NCBI RefSeq assembly: GCF_004364555.1
Contig: NZ_SOAM01000001.1
Span: 806,001-870,000 of the forward strand
Direction of reading: 5' to 3'
Length of the DNA stretch: 64,000 bases
Source of the DNA: Amnibacterium kyonggiense
Lineage (GTDB): Bacteria; Actinomycetota; Actinomycetes; Actinomycetales; Microbacteriaceae
The notes under the pieces are model-generated. The model was not told the origin of the DNA. It ran no database searches and saw nothing but the letters and a program-made list of their open reading frames with translations. Shown here piece by piece: positions 61,083 to 64,000 of the stretch; within the stretch, counting starts at the first letter, position 1; every line of letters starts with the position of its first letter. Position numbers and translations under genes: made by a program.

Positions 61083-61393
61083 GCCGTAGCGCCCTTGAGC
61101 GGCTCAGCCGATCGAACGGTCGCGTCGGTTATTGCGAGAACCGCGGCGGCGCTGGATGCGCCCTCGGGTGTCAATCGGTAGAGACGACGTCGCGGACCCC
61201 GCCGCTCCGAGGGAGGCTCCCAGGAGGAAACGAGCCATCCGGATTGTTCGAGCCGTTCCAAAACGGGGTAGATCGTGCCGGGCCCGCGTGAGGTCGCGTG
61301 GATCACCTGAAGACCCCAGATCGCTTCCTCGGACGCCGCGAGGACGCGGAGCACGTCGAGCGTTGCAGCCGTGGTCCTTCTCAAAGCGAGCAC
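61079..61393 (-). CDS. PadR-family transcriptional regulator
   Basis: 104 residues. TTAATLDVLRVLAASEEAIW, GLQVIHATSRGPGTIYPVLE, then QSGWLVSSWEPPSERRGPRR and LYRLTPEGASSA are the PadR winged helix with the conserved GTIYPxLxRLExxG. It lacks the long C-terminal dimer helix, as in short PadR-s1 types. Usually autoregulates and represses the next gene. Confidence 0.93.
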   Translation of the reverse strand: MLALRRTTAATLDVLRVLAASEEAIWGLQVIHATSRGPGTIYPVLERLEQSGWLVSSWEPPSERRGPRRRLYRLTPEGASSAAAVLAITDATVRSAEPLKGATA

Positions 61394-61533
61394 ACCGCAA
61401 CAATACTCGCTGCGCGACCTATATCGAATAGTCGGAGCTCGGTGTCGACGGCGACCGCCTGGTCGTCCTCGGGCGTCGGCGCCTCGACGGCTCGCCCGCG
61501 GCAGGCGTTTGAGCCGGGATGGGTGTCTGCCGC

Positions 61534-62001
61534 TCAGGTGAGGGTCTGGAGCTCAGCGGTGATGCGTGTTCGGAGGGCATCGTGCTTTGGGGCGAGCGCG
61601 TACGTCGGGTCGCTCCACCGGTCGGATGGGTAGAGCCAGACCGGCTTCGACCGCAGGTTCGGCTCCTCCCACTCGTATCGCGGCCATACGTGTGCGTGCA
61701 GGAACGCGTCGGTGTTGCCGAGGATCTCGAGGTTGACGCGGCGGAAGTCCGAGTCCAGACCAGCGCAGGCGCGCTCGACTGCTTCACCTAGCGTCTCCAT
61801 GCTGGATAAGAAGCTGACGCGGTCGGCGCGAGGAAGATCCGAGAGCCGGTCGACGCCTCGCCGGTCGGAGATGGCGACGCTGTAGCCGGGCAGGAATTGG
61901 ATGTCCCCAATCACTGCGAACGCAGCGGGCAAGCGCTTCATTACCGTCGGATTCGTCCCAGCAAGCGCGCTGCCCACACGGTCCATCCACCATCCGGTCA
62001 T
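61534..62001 (-). CDS. HIT-family hydrolase
   Basis: 155 residues. The histidine triad lies in FLHAHVWPRYEWEE (HxH followed by VWP), with LPGYSVAISDRRGVDRL and NLEILGNTDAFLHAHV upstream. The family hydrolyses or transfers nucleotides, such as diadenosine polyphosphates. The third His of a classical triad is not obvious (Trp-Pro-Arg follows), as in some actinobacterial HIT proteins. ATG at 62001. Confidence 0.8.
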   Translation of the reverse strand: MTGWWMDRVGSALAGTNPTVMKRLPAAFAVIGDIQFLPGYSVAISDRRGVDRLSDLPRADRVSFLSSMETLGEAVERACAGLDSDFRRVNLEILGNTDAFLHAHVWPRYEWEEPNLRSKPVWLYPSDRWSDPTYALAPKHDALRTRITAELQTLT

Positions 62002-62033
62002 GCGATCAACCTAGAGATCCGCATCTGTGTCCC

Positions 62034-62057
62034 GTCTCGCTTGCAGGCATTTGAGAC
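62034..62057 (+). repeat. 24-bp GTCTC/GAGAC dispersed repeat
   Basis: GTCTCGCTTGCAGG start, TTTGAGAC end; both arms perfect. It overlaps the possible first codons of the LRR-like gene. Confidence 0.9.
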
Positions 62058-63216
62058 GTACCTCGGTTCATGGAACTGGTCGTTCGCGTCCGAAGGTTTG
62101 TTGCGGGATGCTCTGGGTGTGAGCGAGCGCAGCAGCCTGGATCTGGTCGATGAGTTCCTCATCGAGGTGCTGCCGACGAGTGATCCGGACGAGCTTCTCG
62201 CGTACGGGGACACGCACCCGTGGGAGTTGAGCGGCAACCGTCAGTGGCGTTCCCCGGCGACGGTGCAGTTCGCGCAGTCGTTACCGGACGAGTTGTACCG
62301 CTCCATTGGCGCCTTGGTCGAGCGGCGCCCGGACACCGGGATCCGGGCGTACGACGGCGCTGATGGCTCATTGAGTTGGCTGCGACATATGCCGGCGGCG
62401 GCGCACTTGTCAATTGAGCTCGCTCACGCGGAGCGCTTCGATCCTCTTGAGGATGTGCCTCAGTTGCTCACGCTTTCGCTTGGCGGCACGCTCGGGGCTT
62501 CCGGTTCGCTTGGAGTGCTCACCAAGCTGGAGAAGCTGCAGGAACTCGCTCTCGAGGGTCACGCGAAAGGGTTCGATGCTGTTGCTGCACTTCCGCAGCT
62601 CCGGTCGTTGTCGCTCTACGCTTCGCGAGTTCCGAGTCTGGAGCCCCTGAGGGGTGCGGTGAGGCTCGAGCTGCTGAACCTGAGCTTCGGTCGCGTCCGT
62701 GATTTCTCGGCCATCGCGAACCTGCCATCGCTGCGTGGTGTTGCCATCTGGCAGACCAAGGGAATGACCGCCGGAAACCTGGCGGGGATTGGCGAGCTGC
62801 CGGCGCTTGAGGCGCTCGACCTCGGCGCCATGAGAACGGTCGAGTCGCTCGACTTCCTCCGCGGCCGCGCCGCCGGCTCCCTCCGATATCTCCTACTTGA
62901 AGGGATGGCTGGGCTGACCGACTGGAACGCCGTCGAGCATCTATCCGTGCTCGAGGAGCTTGGCGTGTGGGGCAAGGCGCCGATAGAAGCCGACGTCGGA
63001 CCTTTGCTGGCCGCGCCGCGTCTGGACGTTCTCGTCTTCGAACAGACCGTCCGCGAGGAGCAGGCAGTCCGTCTCACGAAGGACTTCCGAGGAAGCCACC
63101 TCGCGGTCAACAAGCATGAGCGTCTCCGGTCTGACGGAGACATTCGCGTCGGCTGGCGCTCCGGAACCGTGGACATGCTTCGCACGTCCGTGCATTGCAG
63201 GCAGTGGGTCGGGTGA
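62041..63216 (+). CDS. Leucine-rich-repeat-like protein
   Basis: About 390 residues; the start is uncertain (TTG 62041 within the repeat, TTG 62101 with GAAGG upstream). Opening WNWSFASEGLLRDALGVS, then a run of irregular leucine-rich repeats (PQLLTLSLGGTLGASGSLG, LEKLQELALEGHAKGFDAV, PQLRSLSLYASRVPSLEPL, LELLNLSFGRVRDFSAIAN, PALEALDLGAMRTVESLDF). The repeats suggest a protein-binding solenoid. No signal peptide. Function unknown. Confidence 0.7.
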   Translation: MQAFETYLGSWNWSFASEGLLRDALGVSERSSLDLVDEFLIEVLPTSDPDELLAYGDTHPWELSGNRQWRSPATVQFAQSLPDELYRSIGALVERRPDTGIRAYDGADGSLSWLRHMPAAAHLSIELAHAERFDPLEDVPQLLTLSLGGTLGASGSLGVLTKLEKLQELALEGHAKGFDAVAALPQLRSLSLYASRVPSLEPLRGAVRLELLNLSFGRVRDFSAIANLPSLRGVAIWQTKGMTAGNLAGIGELPALEALDLGAMRTVESLDFLRGRAAGSLRYLLLEGMAGLTDWNAVEHLSVLEELGVWGKAPIEADVGPLLAAPRLDVLVFEQTVREEQAVRLTKDFRGSHLAVNKHERLRSDGDIRVGWRSGTVDMLRTSVHCRQWVG

Positions 63217-63257
63217 CCCGACCCACTCTCTCGCCGCAGGCGAATCACACGCCGACG

Positions 63258-63281
63258 GTTTTATTGGCAGGGGAGCGAGAC
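63258..63281 (+). repeat. 24-bp GTCTC/GAGAC dispersed repeat
   Basis: GTTTTATTGGCAGGG start, GCGAGAC end; right arm and GCAGGG core kept. Confidence 0.78.
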
Positions 63282-63422
63282 GCTCCGCGAGTCACGGACT
63301 CTCGCGCCCCTCGGCACAGCAAGCGTGGAGGAGCGGTGCGTCGTTCCTCACTCTGCTGGCATAGGTATCGCTTGGCAGGCGTGGGCTAGCGGCGAATAAC
63401 CCCTTGCGCCAACCTAATCAGG

Positions 63423-63614
63423 TCACTGCTGCTGACTCGTGCTGGTGTCGTTGTTCGCGGCAGTCGCGTCGTTCACTGCTGCAGAGGCTTCAGAAGCCTT
63501 CTGCCCGCTCTCGCGAGCCTCGTTCTCTTCGGCAGTGAAGCTACTAACGTCGCGGACCTCGGAGGAGTCTGAAGACGAGCTCGTGTTGGCGTCCGAAGGC
63601 GGAGTGGTGGTCAT
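63423..63614 (-). CDS. Small acidic low-complexity protein
   Basis: 63 residues from ATG 63614 (AAAGGATGG upstream). Ser/Thr/Asp-rich and predicted disordered: MTTTPPSDANTSSSSDSSEV, ending NNDTSTSQQQ, with SFTAEENEARESGQKASEAS in the middle. No domain. Compositionally like stress-related disordered actinobacterial proteins (inference). Confidence 0.6.
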   Translation of the reverse strand: MTTTPPSDANTSSSSDSSEVRDVSSFTAEENEARESGQKASEASAAVNDATAANNDTSTSQQQ

Positions 63615-63748
63615 CGTTGCCCATCCTTTCATGATGCGCGGATTGTGCGCTCCGGTCCTTCAGATGCGCTGTGCGCTTGAAGTGCTCGGGTGCCGTGATC
63701 AATTTCAAACTGGGTGGCCTTCGAACCCACGAGCCAGCGGCCCCGGCT

Positions 63749-63772
63749 GTCTCGGTTGGAGGCAATTGAGAC
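63749..63772 (+). repeat. 24-bp GTCTC/GAGAC dispersed repeat
   Basis: GTCTCGGTTGGAGG start, ATTGAGAC end; both arms perfect. Last copy in the window, 15 bp before the stop of the partial gene to its right. Confidence 0.85.
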
Positions 63773-63786
63773 GGTGCGTGTGGTGG

Positions 63787-64000
63787 TCACAGCAGTGCTC
63801 GGAGTTGTCGTAGACCTCCTGGGGAGCCGGCGACATGTTGGACTGTTTCGCGGAGTCTGTGCGGCATCGGTGCTGGAAGTTGCCAGGTTTGGTCGACGCT
63901 GACCGGCCAGACGGTCCGCAGCCATCCTTCTGCCTCGGTCGGGTCGACGCCGTTTCGGAGGAGGACCTGGATTTGTATGCCCGAGCGTTCTGAGCTGTGG
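63787..64000 (-). CDS. Partial hypothetical protein at right edge
   Basis: A minus-strand frame stays open from the window edge to a TGA at 63787-63789, about 70 codons (VLLRNGVDPTEAEGWLRTVW, then LPAPMPHRLRETVQHVAG). The N-terminus lies outside the window. Codon use and length suggest a real gene C-terminus; the family is not recognised. Confidence 0.5.
   Translation of the reverse strand, partial: HSSERSGIQIQVLLRNGVDPTEAEGWLRTVWPVSVDQTWQLPAPMPHRLRETVQHVAGSPGGLRQLRALL

Noticed and set aside
63715-63745. tRNA T-arm-like sequence (GTGGGTTCGAAGGCCAC on the minus strand)
   Set aside because: Only part of a T-arm pairs, no tRNA body or acceptor follows, and similarity to the att sites is weak. 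Probably chance.
33428-63772. CRISPR array
   Set aside because: The 24-bp repeats are kilobases apart with genes between them, or directly adjacent with no spacers, and there are no cas genes.
33428-63772. The 24-bp repeats as transcription terminators
   Set aside because: Their orientation is constant while genes run both ways, the 5-bp arms are weak with a 14-base loop, and no T-run follows.

Overview
The window is high-GC DNA with GTG/TTG starts, ATGA/GTGA gene overlaps, twin-gene regulator/transporter units and lipoprotein sugar-binding proteins. This is typical of an actinobacterium, most likely a plant- or soil-associated member of the Microbacteriaceae (inference from gene content; no rRNA or complete tRNA is present).

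Layout. 0-13.2 kb holds small regulator/enzyme pairs: a VOC protein with a WYL regulator, a LuxR-type regulator with a membrane protein, two alpha/beta hydrolases with a TetR, a MmyB-like regulator with an aldo/keto reductase, a TetR with an epoxide hydrolase, and a GlxA-type AraC regulator with an MFS permease. Several of these divergent pairs carry clear double operators between them. About 13.2-32.6 kb is bounded by a 30-bp direct repeat that looks like the 3' end of a tRNA gene. A complete tyrosine integrase sits at its right edge and a truncated dehydrogenase at its left, so I read it as an integrated island. It carries a TetR/DHA2-efflux/Dabb operon, an amidohydrolase with a degenerate metal site, and a beta-glycoside utilisation operon (GH3, sugar-binding lipoprotein, two permeases, GH35-type enzyme). 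It also carries a TetR regulator and a 1295-residue secreted GH30-malectin-CBM-CBM-SGNH fusion enzyme. A third att-like site with an integrase remnant lies at 1.47-1.65 kb.

33.4-64 kb is a mosaic of one- to three-gene units of unrelated function: ECF sigma factor with a membrane partner, DUF4062 protein, membrane-anchored HNH nuclease, lipoprotein, EamA transporter, quinone oxidoreductase, phosphotransferase, GNAT, alpha/beta hydrolase, MFS, PadR, HIT, LRR-like protein and small hypotheticals. The units are separated by a 24-bp repeat with arms GTCTC and GAGAC around a GCGAGCAGG core. I count about 30 copies at 22 sites, all in the same orientation whatever the gene direction, often as exact head-to-tail tandems. 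A 590-bp segment encoding a small protein is duplicated at 44.2 and 56.9 kb and is flanked by these repeats. Two genes are truncated next to repeats. The arrangement resembles a cassette array and is the most unusual feature of the window. A LacI-controlled GH43/ABC transporter cluster (48.2-56.5 kb), which lacks the repeats, interrupts it.

How it works together. Both carbohydrate clusters pair an exporter-less sugar ABC importer (binding lipoprotein plus two permeases, no ATPase encoded nearby) with intracellular glycosidases and a local repressor. Shared operator sequences let me link the TetR at 25 kb to both the GH3 operon and the secreted GH30 enzyme, and the LacI at 51 kb to both arms of the GH43 cluster.
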